The notes: generated by a model not told the origin, from the sequence alone. 12,721 nucleotides of DNA from Bacteroidia bacterium (GCA_021152555.1 JAGKVE010000058.1:1-12721); one strand, 5' to 3'; numbered from the stretch's first letter, positions 6,324 to 12,571 are shown. A program made the numbers and translations.

Positions 6324-7556
6324 TTATTCAAAATGCATGACCTTTGCGGGACTTATCTTCGTAATAATCATAGAGGGCAAGAGCAGGATGAGCATAGAGA
6401 TAAGGATTGTCAGCAGGTTAAGCGCAATAATCCACCCCCATGCAAAACTGATTGGCACATAATCCACATAATACGTAGCCGCCTCAAGCGGAACTATATG
6501 CCCGAAATACTGGACAGCCGCCAATCCCAAACCGATGACGTTACCCCACAGCACTCCTTTTCCGATGAGGAGTGCTGCTTGCGCAAGAAAGATACGCCTT
6601 ACAAAGCGGTTATCCGCGCCAAGGGCTTTCAGCGTTCCGATAAACTGAATGCCGTCCAGTATCAAGATGATAAGACCGGAAACGATATTAAAGCCGGCAA
6701 CGGCAAGCATCAAAAGTATAATCACTATGACGTTCATATCCAGCAGGTCGAGCCATGCAAAGATAGCGGGGTTCTGTTCCTGAAGTGTCTGCACATAATA
6801 CACGTTGTACCCTTTGTCATCCAAATGGTTGACCGTTGCAAAATATATGTCGTCGGCGACCTCGTCCAGGCGCTTTATGTCATCCACCAATATCTCCACT
6901 CCGGAATAGACCTTCTCGTCCCATCCTTGGAGCCTACGTGCCGTTTCAAGCGGTGTCATGACAAACAGTTGGTCAAACTGCTCAAAGCCCGTATCGTACA
7001 TGCCGGTTATCTTAAACCGTCGTGCGCGGACATCCGTATCATCCACAAAATATGCCGTCACGGCGTCACCGACTGCCAGTTTCATTTTTTGCGCCGCCAC
7101 GCGTGACACGATGATTTCATTTGCGTTTGCGGGTTGTTCGCCTTCAACCAAGGCGCGAACGAAGAAATCCCAGTAGTCTGTGCCTTTGAGCACAATGCCT
7201 TGAAAAGCGCCATCCGTTTTGAGCATCCCCGGTTTTGTGATATAAGGTGCGGCGGACACCACGTGCGCATAACCGGCCAGACGCGCCAAGAGACTATCGG
7301 AGACCTCAATGGGATGCAAATCATAGGTATTGTTGTTGTCAAAAGAGACGACCTGTATATGCGCGCCGAACCCCGCCACCTTGTCCGTTACCGTCTGTTT
7401 GAATCCCACAACGATGCAAATCGTCATTATCATCACCAACACGCCCACCATCATCCCCGCGAGCGCCACACGGACAGCAGGACGGGAGTTACGCTTTTCT
7501 CCCGATGGAGAGAAATAAAGTCGCAATGCAAGTTGTATTTCCGGTATATTTGGCAT
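6324..7556 (-). CDS. FtsX/LolC-LolE-like ABC transporter permease
   Basis: This 410-residue inner-membrane protein has the MacB/FtsX permease layout: a cytoplasmic start with YFSPSGEKRNSRPAVRV, a first membrane segment (about 30-52), a large periplasmic domain (about 55-270), three further membrane segments (about 273-300, 318-345 and 368-398) and the typical ending ISPAKVMHFE. Family members work with an ATPase subunit (LolD-type) in lipoprotein release or other envelope export. No ATPase gene lies in the window, so the partner must be elsewhere. The N-terminus and domain order match the Bacteroidota FtsX/LolE-like permeases. The ATG at 7556 gives the expected N-terminus. The gene leads a pair with the GSCFA gene and is divergent from the gene at 7602, with only 45 nt between them and no clear promoter for either. 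Confidence 0.88.
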   Translation of the reverse strand: MPNIPEIQLALRLYFSPSGEKRNSRPAVRVALAGMMVGVLVMIMTICIVVGFKQTVTDKVAGFGAHIQVVSFDNNNTYDLHPIEVSDSLLARLAGYAHVVSAAPYITKPGMLKTDGAFQGIVLKGTDYWDFFVRALVEGEQPANANEIIVSRVAAQKMKLAVGDAVTAYFVDDTDVRARRFKITGMYDTGFEQFDQLFVMTPLETARRLQGWDEKVYSGVEILVDDIKRLDEVADDIYFATVNHLDDKGYNVYYVQTLQEQNPAIFAWLDLLDMNVIVIILLMLAVAGFNIVSGLIILILDGIQFIGTLKALGADNRFVRRIFLAQAALLIGKGVLWGNVIGLGLAAVQYFGHIVPLEAATYYVDYVPISFAWGWIIALNLLTILISMLILLLPSMIITKISPAKVMHFE

Positions 7557-7601
7557 AATTTTTGTTGCGCTTTCAATAAACTGCCAAGCAGTTCAATTGT
7601 T

Positions 7602-8012
7602 ATGCAAAAAAATATATATTCTATTCTTACAATTCTTCTTTTTTCCGTCAGTATGTCGGCGCAATCCCCCGCGCCGGAACAGCGTCCGCAACGCACTCCT
7701 GAGGAGGAGGCTCTCAAACAAACGGTTCGCCTGACGCGTGAGTTGGGCATCAAAGATTCTATACGTATAGATACTATTTACCGCATGCACCTCAAGTATG
7801 CCCGTTTCCGCCAGAAAGGTCTGACTCGCGCGGAGAATATGGAACGCATGCAGGCAATCTACAAGGAGTTGGAACACCTGCTAACGCCCGAAGAGTTCAC
7901 CCGTTTTATGAACCACCCTGCCGAGCAGCCACGGCTTCCACGCGGAGCCAACGTGTTAACGCCCACCAGACAAGTACAGCGTACAGAGCCCCAATCATCA
8001 AACCAACAATAA
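7602..8012 (+). CDS. Small exported protein, possibly Spy/CpxP-like
   Basis: This 136-residue protein has a signal peptide (basic MQKN, then a hydrophobic stretch to SMSA, probable cleavage near residue 20), a Pro/Glu/Arg-rich stretch, and a helical charged core (about 33-105) with LTREL (44-48) and LTPEEF (94-99). Spacing and repeats of this sort recall the LTxxQ-type periplasmic Spy/CpxP helical proteins, but the match is only by eye. The C-terminal 30 residues are polar and low in complexity, and their DNA overlaps the end of the convergent PAP2 gene. The ATG at 7602 is chosen because it puts the signal peptide at the N-terminus. No promoter with a proper -33 element was found in the 45-nt divergent gap. 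Confidence 0.7.
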   Translation: MQKNIYSILTILLFSVSMSAQSPAPEQRPQRTPEEEALKQTVRLTRELGIKDSIRIDTIYRMHLKYARFRQKGLTRAENMERMQAIYKELEHLLTPEEFTRFMNHPAEQPRLPRGANVLTPTRQVQRTEPQSSNQQ

Positions 8013-8532
8013 TATCGCCCGGATAATGTACCCCGAGGTACATCCGGCTGTAACAGTTCAATGCCACCCAAGCCATCAGCGCCGCGGTGGCATATTTGTT
8101 TTTATACAGCATGCTGAAGAGCAGTCCGCACGCCATCGTGTTGGCTGCGTGGCTGCTGCAAAAACCATACATTCCACCCGTATAACCATTCACGATATGC
8201 ACCATCCCCTGTAACGCCGGTTCGTGCGTCGGTCTCAAGCGGCATACCAGCGGTTTGATCAGTCCGCTACAGGTCCAGTCACTCAGTCCGACGGCTATCC
8301 CGAAGCCCGCTAATATCAGCAGCACGGCTTTCCAATTCGGGAAACGGTATATGACGGCACCGACTAACAGGGCATACAACGGCAGCCATGTCTTTGCGCT
8401 GCTCACATGCCACATCAGCACATCCGCCCACTCGCTATAGTGACCGTTTATCCAAAGCAATATCGTCGAATCGAGATTCAAATTTGTGATTTGTGATTGG
8501 TCTATTCGTTTATAAGTATTGCCGTATGGCAC
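7906..8532 (-). CDS. PAP2-family membrane phosphatase
   Basis: This integral membrane acid phosphatase of 208 residues belongs to the lipid phosphatase/undecaprenyl-diphosphatase superfamily. All three motifs are visible: KPLVCRLRP (93-101, KX6RP), CSSHAANT (125-132, the SGH-type site with His128) and SRMYLGVHYPGD (162-173, SRX5HX3D). About five hydrophobic segments lie between residues 47 and 195. The likely substrate is a lipid phosphate such as undecaprenyl diphosphate or phosphatidylglycerol phosphate, and the sequence alone does not decide. The ATG at 8532 lies inside the rsmE end (31-nt overlap), and the first 20 residues contain a heptad-repeat peptide (SQITNLN); a TTG start just after, giving a protein beginning near NLDSTILLW, is possible. 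The gene is probably co-transcribed with rsmE. Confidence 0.9.
   Translation of the reverse strand: MPYGNTYKRIDQSQITNLNLDSTILLWINGHYSEWADVLMWHVSSAKTWLPLYALLVGAVIYRFPNWKAVLLILAGFGIAVGLSDWTCSGLIKPLVCRLRPTHEPALQGMVHIVNGYTGGMYGFCSSHAANTMACGLLFSMLYKNKYATAALMAWVALNCYSRMYLGVHYPGDIIVGLMIGALYAVLVWWALTRWLRVEAVAARQGGS
8475..8498 (-). repeat. ATTTGTG heptad repeat at the start of the PAP2 gene
   Basis: GATTCAA, ATTTGTG, ATTTGTG and a partial ATTG lie just inside the annotated PAP2 start and just after the rsmE stop. They encode SQITNLN on the minus strand, ahead of the conserved part of the protein. The repeat is short and could be leader rather than coding if the TTG start is used. Confidence 0.55.
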
Positions 8533-9209
8533 GCCACGACAGCTGCAGTCTCTGTGCGGAGACGGCTGTTGCCCAAGCTGACGGGAATGAATCCCGACGC
8601 CAAAGCGTCTGCCACTTCTTTCTCGCTGAAGTCACCTTCGGGCCCGATGAGTACCAATACATCTCCTCCGCGCTCAATCTCATCTTTGAGAAAGCGTTTC
8701 TCATCTTTGTAACAATGGGCGATGAAAAGTTGCGATTTGTGATTTGTACTTTGTGATTTAATAAACGCATCGTACGGTGTAAGGTCATGGAGAACGGGCA
8801 GGTATGGCGTGAGGGACTGCTTGGCGGCAGAGAGGATAATCTTTTCCAGACGGTCCGTTCGTAACTGTTTGCGCTCGGAGAAACGGCAGAGGAGAGGAGT
8901 GATTTCATCCACACCTATCTCGACACATTTCTCGATTGCCCATTCAAGCCGCTCGATGTTCTTGGTCGGCGCGATGGCAATATGGAGGTGAAAACGGTGA
9001 TGAGGTTCCTGTTTCTCACGCGTCAGTATTTGGAAGTCACAATGCTTGGGATGGGGATTCGTGATACGCGCGGTATAAGTTGTTCCTCTGCCGTCCGTTA
9101 TGAGGATCTCGTCTCCCGCCGAATAGCGCAGCACGCGCACACAATGCGCACTCTCTTCCTCGGAGAGCGTTTGCACTGTTTCTATGTCAGGACAATAGAA
9201 GAGGTACAT
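8502..9209 (-). CDS. rsmE: 16S rRNA (uracil-1498-N3)-methyltransferase
   Basis: RsmE methylates N3 of U1498 in 16S rRNA with S-adenosylmethionine, acting on the assembled 30S subunit. The 235-residue protein has the N-terminal PUA-like region (MYLFYCPDIE, then EESAHCVRVLRYSAGDEI) and a SPOUT methyltransferase domain with its knot: IAIAPTKNIERLEW (77-90), GPEGDFSEKEV (189-199) and LGNSRLRTETAAVVAC (212-227). The start at 9209 is chosen because homologues begin this way; an upstream in-frame ATG at 9341 would add 44 residues made partly of the untranslated repeat. A promoter lies at 9289-9320. An in-frame heptad repeat is inserted around residues 151-160 (KSQSTNHKSQ). The PAP2 gene overlaps its 3' end by 31 nt. 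Confidence 0.94.
   Translation of the reverse strand: MYLFYCPDIETVQTLSEEESAHCVRVLRYSAGDEILITDGRGTTYTARITNPHPKHCDFQILTREKQEPHHRFHLHIAIAPTKNIERLEWAIEKCVEIGVDEITPLLCRFSERKQLRTDRLEKIILSAAKQSLTPYLPVLHDLTPYDAFIKSQSTNHKSQLFIAHCYKDEKRFLKDEIERGGDVLVLIGPEGDFSEKEVADALASGFIPVSLGNSRLRTETAAVVACHTAILINE
8734..8761 (-). repeat. GATTTGT heptad repeat inside rsmE
   Basis: Four 7-nt units, GATTTGT, GATTTGT, ACTTTGT and GATTTAA, encode on the minus strand the Ser/Gln/Lys-rich peptide KSQSTNHKSQ, in the loop before the beta-strand LFIAHC of the SPOUT domain. Confidence 0.8.
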
Positions 9210-9213
9210 GGTG

Positions 9214-9248
9214 AATTGAGAATTGAGAATTGAGAATTGAGAATTGAC
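9214..9248 (-). repeat. AATTGAG heptad repeat in the rsmE leader
   Basis: Four exact AATTGAG units and one AATTGAC end 4 nt before the rsmE ATG (9209). No Shine-Dalgarno site is present. The repeat forms the ribosome-binding region and nearly half of the roughly 75-nt leader. It is the same family as 6077-6110. Confidence 0.88.
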
Positions 9249-9288
9249 AGGCACACGCTTCACATGGGCAATGAATAAAATAGTGGTG

Positions 9289-9320
9289 CAAAGGTACTGC
9301 TTTTTTTCGAGATATTCAAA
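9289..9320 (-). promoter_or_regulatory. Promoter of rsmE, Bacteroidota type
   Basis: On the minus strand TTTG (9320-9317) is followed after 20 nt by TACCTTTG (9296-9289), a full match to the TTTG/TAnnTTTG pattern. It implies a leader of roughly 75 nt that contains the AATTGAG repeat. Confidence 0.75.
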
Positions 9321-9366
9321 AATTTGTACATTTTTTAACAAAAAGACCCTCTTTTTTGCAAAAAAA

Positions 9367-9398
9367 TTTGGATAAAAGTAGAAAAAGTATTATATTTG
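9367..9398 (+). promoter_or_regulatory. Promoter of the small basic protein gene
   Basis: TTTG (9367-9370), 20 nt, TATATTTG (9391-9398), in an A/T-rich setting. The start would fall shortly after 9400, giving a very short leader before the ATG at 9418, with a weak AGGAAG 3 nt upstream of it. It is divergent from the rsmE promoter. Confidence 0.75.
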
Positions 9399-9417
9399 CA
9401 GAAAATTTAGGAAGTGC

Positions 9418-9774
9418 ATGAAAGTAAAGTGGACTCTGCTGGTAGATGAGATGCGCGGAAGTGTTGACAAGAAGCACTACGCGCGCCATATTCCCGGAAA
9501 CGGTGAATGGGCTGCCGTGTGCGCGAAGCCAGAACTCAGCAAGACGACCAAGAAGTCGAAAGCCGCCCACCCAACGGTAAAGGATTTTACGAAGAACATC
9601 GCCATCAGCAAGGAGATACTTCATGACTCTGTCCGCCGTTCGCAGTGGCAAGCGCGATATGACAAGGCCGTACGCGAGGCGAGAAGGCATAACAAGGCTA
9701 TTCAAGGAAGGCTGGTCGATTACGTACGTCATGAGGTTAGCGAGGCACTGAAACGCGGGGAAGAGATAGTTTGA
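9418..9774 (+). CDS. Small basic protein of unknown function
   Basis: This 118-residue protein is rich in Lys and Arg, with no signal peptide or membrane segment, so it is cytoplasmic. The first 40 residues look strand-rich (WTLLVDEMRG, HYARHIPGNGEWAAVC). The middle is charged (KTTKKSKAAHP), and the rest is predicted by eye to be helical, with SQWQARYDKAVREARRHNK and RLVDYVRHEVSEALKRG. I do not recognise the family with certainty. The charge pattern would fit nucleic-acid binding, but that is a guess. The gene stands alone with its own clear promoter and a strong terminator (9959-9997) after a repeat-rich 3' region, so it is a real transcription unit. It lies between housekeeping genes and the phage-like block, and could belong to either. 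Confidence 0.75.
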   Translation: MKVKWTLLVDEMRGSVDKKHYARHIPGNGEWAAVCAKPELSKTTKKSKAAHPTVKDFTKNIAISKEILHDSVRRSQWQARYDKAVREARRHNKAIQGRLVDYVRHEVSEALKRGEEIV

Positions 9775-9835
9775 ATTTCAAGCATAAATTATAACGGTAG
9801 AGAAAGGATGTTGGATGGAGCTCCCAATGAGGACC

Positions 9836-9868
9836 CATTCAGCATCCTTTCAGCATCCATTGAGCATC
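9836..9868 (+). repeat. 11-bp tandem repeat in the spacer after the small basic protein
   Basis: Three units, CATTCAGCATC, CTTTCAGCATC and CATTGAGCATC, are followed by CATTGG. An inverted partner, GGATGTTGGATGG (9807-9819), lies just upstream, so the transcript could fold. No credible protein is encoded here. Confidence 0.75.
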
Positions 9869-9927
9869 CATTGGAAGTCAAAGGAAGAAGAGTTGAAAGA
9901 AGTCATATAGTTGAAAGTTTAGAGGAC

Positions 9928-9940
9928 GCGGCGGAGCCGC
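9928..9940. repeat. GCGGC/GCCGC mini-hairpin
   Basis: A perfect 5-bp GC stem with loop GGA stands out in AT-rich spacer DNA, 18 nt before the A-run of the terminator. It has no T-run, so it is more likely another small palindromic element than a terminator. Confidence 0.45.
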
Positions 9941-9958
9941 TACAGATTGGAGGTTTTA

Positions 9959-9997
9959 AAAAAAATCGGCATACTCTTTTGTATGTCGATTTTTTTA
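9959..9997. terminator. Strong terminator, probably bidirectional
   Basis: A 16-bp stem (A-run, TCGGCATAC paired with GTATGTCGA, T-run; one G-T pair) has a 6-nt loop, TCTTTT. The A/T symmetry allows termination of the 9418 gene from the left and of the 601-residue protein gene from the right. It lies between two convergent genes, as the terminator at 5381 does. Confidence 0.88.
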
Positions 9998-10002
9998 TAA
10001 AC

Positions 10003-10050
10003 GTTAAACTGTTAAACTGTTAAAACGTTAAAACGTTAAACTGTTAAGCA
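10003..10050 (-). repeat. GTTAAACT octad repeat abutting the stop codon of the BspA-like gene
   Basis: Six tandem 8-nt units, GTTAAACT twice, GTTAAAAC twice, GTTAAACT, then GTTAAGCA, are followed directly by GTTA, which contains the TAA stop (10054-10052) of the minus-strand gene. The repeat fills the gap between the terminator and that gene. Confidence 0.85.
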
Positions 10051-10051
10051 G

Positions 10052-11857
10052 TTATTTTATTTTTGCGCCGAGGGGGGTGTAAGTCTTGCCGTCACGGATA
10101 ATGAGGAGCTGGCCGTTACGGAGCACCTTAACGGCAGTGGCGTAGTCATCGGCACCGGTGTTATCGATAGCGGAAGCGACGTCAAAGACAGCGGACAGAT
10201 TGACATCAGCAGTCACCTCCAACTCACGCGGATTGGTAGTGTCATCGTCACTCCATTTCACGAACTTATATCCGGAAGCAGGAGTTGCCTCAATGCTCAC
10301 TCGGTTGCATGAAGTGGTGTCATTAATTGCCACAGAGCCATTCGCACCGGCGGAAACTTGTACGTTCCAGAGGAGCTGCTCTGTGATAGACGAAGCAGAT
10401 TGGAAATTCTCGCCTGTTGTATAATAATCAAGAAGCCCACAACCGACAATTATTTCACCGATCGGTGAATTGTATTCAGACGCATGATCAGGAGTTATTT
10501 CGCTATTGATATACAGTTTTCCTTCAAAACCACTCATTGATTTATACAACATAGATGTAACAGTTTCCGGAAGATATATTTCTGCAGTTGTTGCTCCAAT
10601 AGGCAGCGAAATCAATTTGGTTTTTTCTTTATTATAAAGCACATTGTCAGCGGCTGCAAGCCCTGTATTCCCGGCGGCACAAGTGATAGTAACGGCCTTG
10701 TCAAACAGATTTGTTTGATTGGGGATGTTCGTCAAAGAAGCCGGAATATGCACTTCGGTAATATTACTGCCTTGGAAATTATTCGGGTTATCAATAGATG
10801 ACACATTCTTAAAATCAAAAGCGTTCAGCGGACAATTTTGGAAACAATAGCCCCAAAGATCCGTAATAGAATTGCTTAACGTTACCGTCTCGAGCGCGGT
10901 ACAATTCCGGAAAGCACTGAAGGACATGATAGTAATCCCCGTATTTTCCGAGAAATCAGCGGCGGTTATTCCATCGCATCCTTCGAAGACAGATGCATAT
11001 ATAGCAGTCACCGCATATTTGGTGCCTTGCCAATCCGGAACTGAATCAGGTATTACCAGCGTTCCAGTCGGCTTGCTGACTTTCTTCCAGGTGTCATTGA
11101 CAACCGCAACTTCGTGCCGAATTTCGTTCTTAAGTGCAATTTTATACAGCAACGTATTGCCTTTGTAGGTATATTGGATAGTGTCTCCGAGGGCAGGAAC
11201 CGGACGAATCTCGATGTTTTCTTTGTTGATTCCATGGTCTTCAACCACCGCTTCAGCAGGAGAAGCAATCGCGCATTCTGTCAGAGTGATTGAGTTGACG
11301 CGTTTGATAGAACCGGCTGTTATGTGGCTCTTAATAATCTCCACATCACCATAGTTTTGAGAGTTATTATTGATGCCATAATTACCTGCTTCCGTTGCAT
11401 GTAAATCGACGGTGGTGTTGTCAATGGTGATCTTGCAAGATGCGCCAGTTTCAATAGGATACCACTTCAGGGACGTAATAGTCAGACTACCAGTTCCAGA
11501 GATATTCAGCACACTGATCTGGGCAGAACTGATACAGGATGCATAACCACTGTAGGTCTGTTTCAGTACATTCTCGCCCAGCGAGACAATGTTCAGCGTG
11601 CTGTTTGTGTACATTTCAATGACGGCTTTGTCGCCTGTCGCTTCAATTGTCGCGTTGTTCAACGTAAGAGTCTTTGTGGCTGCGTCAAAGGAAATCGAGC
11701 CAGTTGCACTAAAGCCATCTACCGCCTTGATTTGTGTAGTCAAGTCGTCTACGTCTGCATTGTAATCCAGATACACTCCGCCGATTGATACCGCATCTGC
11801 AAGAGCGACAGTTACGCTGCTCATTAACGCAGCAGCAAAAAGTAAAATCTTCTTCAT
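10052..11857 (-). CDS. Exported BspA-like leucine-rich-repeat protein with an InlB-type repeat
   Basis: This 601-residue secreted protein has a signal peptide (MKKILLFAAALMSSVTVALA, cleavage near residue 20). Residues about 22-215 form a beta-rich region with strand ladders (TLTLNNATIEATGDKAVIEM, LNISGTGSLTI), perhaps a short beta-helix. Residues about 264-440 carry BspA/LRR_5-type repeats (TLVIPDSV, YASVFEGCDGI, FSAFRNCTALETVTLSNSI, EVHIPASLTNIP, EIYLPETVTSM). Residues 502-558 are an InlB B-repeat-like domain (AGANGSVA, ATPASGYKFVKWSDD, NLSAVF). The tail AIDNTGADDY to KVLRNGQLLIIRDG (563-601) resembles a Bacteroidales sorting tail. BspA-like proteins often bind host or microbial surfaces; the ligand is unknown here. 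The gene follows the tail-tube gene by 66 nt without a visible terminator or promoter. A host origin or a role as phage cargo are both possible. Confidence 0.85.
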   Translation of the reverse strand: MKKILLFAAALMSSVTVALADAVSIGGVYLDYNADVDDLTTQIKAVDGFSATGSISFDAATKTLTLNNATIEATGDKAVIEMYTNSTLNIVSLGENVLKQTYSGYASCISSAQISVLNISGTGSLTITSLKWYPIETGASCKITIDNTTVDLHATEAGNYGINNNSQNYGDVEIIKSHITAGSIKRVNSITLTECAIASPAEAVVEDHGINKENIEIRPVPALGDTIQYTYKGNTLLYKIALKNEIRHEVAVVNDTWKKVSKPTGTLVIPDSVPDWQGTKYAVTAIYASVFEGCDGITAADFSENTGITIMSFSAFRNCTALETVTLSNSITDLWGYCFQNCPLNAFDFKNVSSIDNPNNFQGSNITEVHIPASLTNIPNQTNLFDKAVTITCAAGNTGLAAADNVLYNKEKTKLISLPIGATTAEIYLPETVTSMLYKSMSGFEGKLYINSEITPDHASEYNSPIGEIIVGCGLLDYYTTGENFQSASSITEQLLWNVQVSAGANGSVAINDTTSCNRVSIEATPASGYKFVKWSDDDTTNPRELEVTADVNLSAVFDVASAIDNTGADDYATAVKVLRNGQLLIIRDGKTYTPLGAKIK

Positions 11858-11923
11858 AATGATTTTCTTTCTTGTTTTATTAAATGTGAATGGCTGGCGA
11901 ATATTTTAGAGTGTCCGCGGCTA

Positions 11924-12328
11924 TCAATCAAATGCGAGTTCGCCGTTGCCCTCGTGCTTGATAGTGGCGGTAATAGTCTTCTTGTTGTCGGCCTTGTAAG
12001 ATACCGATGTACAAATAAGATTGCCGTGGCAAATAGAACTCTGATAAGTTTTGCCACTAAACAATGCGAGGTGAAGGGTGTCCTGGCTTCCGGCATTGAA
12101 ATCGGTTGCACGCATCACCATTTCGTCCTCCTTGGCAAATGAGCTTACCTGTACCTCAATAGTCGTGTCGAAGCTGTAGCCCATGAATGCAGGATAATCC
12201 CACTCGTCGGCATTGTCCTTATTAACCTCGGATTCGGTCTCAATGCTGATGTGCAGCTCGCAAGATGTCTCGCCCTGAACTCGGCGCTCATTGCCCTCTT
12301 CGTAGATTCTTAATCTTTGTCCTTTCAT
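11924..12328 (-). CDS. Phage tail tube protein (full length)
   Basis: This 134-residue protein looks like a siphophage major tail/tube subunit of the TP901-1 type. It starts MKGQRLRIYEEG, has TSCELHISIETESEVNKDN followed by a GYSFDTTIEVQVSSF strand, and ends ICTSVSYKADNKKTITATIKH and GNGELAFD, the usual C-terminal beta-sandwich strands. Such proteins polymerise into the tail tube. It is related to the shorter upstream protein. The start has an excellent Shine-Dalgarno site (AAGGAGG, 8 nt upstream), rare in this window, and overlaps the upstream stop as ATGA, indicating translational coupling. An ancestral role in a tail-like injection system instead of a phage cannot be excluded. Confidence 0.68.
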   Translation of the reverse strand: MKGQRLRIYEEGNERRVQGETSCELHISIETESEVNKDNADEWDYPAFMGYSFDTTIEVQVSSFAKEDEMVMRATDFNAGSQDTLHLALFSGKTYQSSICHGNLICTSVSYKADNKKTITATIKHEGNGELAFD

Positions 12329-12570
12329 ACGTTATGCCTCCTTAACTGTTTTGGTAAGTGGTCCATATCCAATAAACTTGATAGCCAGAGAGATTGCGCG
12401 TCAACGCTTCCGTTCCACGATTTGCCCTTTGTGGAGTTCTGCTTTGCTGAACCGGTGGAGTCCTTTGTCGAGATGTCCTCCAGTTCGGCGGTCTCCTCAA
12501 ATGAGCAAGTCTTGGCGGCAGCCACGCACTTGTCATCAATGAAACATCTGAAATTTTGTCCTTTTTTCAT
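12325..12570 (-). CDS. Phage tail tube-like protein, probably truncated
   Basis: This 81-residue protein starts MKKGQNFRCFIDDKCVAAAK, then TCSFEETAELEDISTKDSTG and GKSWNGSVDAQSLW. This is the N-terminal half of a tail tube subunit, with the typical 'TSTKD' and 'W-GSVD' features. The C-terminal half expected in a full protein of about 130 residues is absent: after LSSLLDMDHL the frame soon ends within the Shine-Dalgarno region of the next gene. An internal deletion is the simplest reading. A natural short paralogue is possible. It starts 1 nt after the stop of the preceding gene, so the three genes form a tight operon. It aligns with the downstream protein around MK(K)GQ and TCSF/TSCE, suggesting duplication. 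Confidence 0.6.
   Translation of the reverse strand: MKKGQNFRCFIDDKCVAAAKTCSFEETAELEDISTKDSTGSAKQNSTKGKSWNGSVDAQSLWLSSLLDMDHLPKQLRRHNV
12337..12343 (-). promoter_or_regulatory. Strong Shine-Dalgarno site of the tail tube gene
   Basis: AAGGAGG on the minus strand lies 8 nt before the ATG at 12328, inside the end of the upstream gene. Other genes in this window lack such a site, so it fits a structural gene needing high expression, or a translation signal imported with mobile DNA. Confidence 0.8.
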
Positions 12571-12571
12571 T

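Noticed and set aside
6333..7106. A 257-residue plus-strand open frame opposite the permease gene
   Set aside because: The minus strand encodes a clear FtsX/LolE-like protein over this span; the plus-strand product is rich in His, Gln and Arg with no family features.
7545..7552. TATATTTG as the -7 box of the gene at 7602
   Set aside because: No TTTG or TTG lies 20 nt upstream, and the octamer is part of the N-terminal codons of the divergent permease gene.
9210..9341. Extension of RsmE by 44 residues to the upstream ATG
   Set aside because: The added residues come from the promoter region and the AATTGAG repeat, and homologues begin at the MYLFYCP-type sequence.
9808..10023. A 71-residue plus-strand open frame in the spacer
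   Set aside because: It is made of 11-bp repeats, a hairpin and the terminator stem, so it cannot be a credible gene.
10003..10050. Possible iteron-type replication origin
   Set aside because: The 8-bp units are AT-rich and tandem, but there is no replication-initiator gene nearby, and similar simple arrays occur throughout the window.
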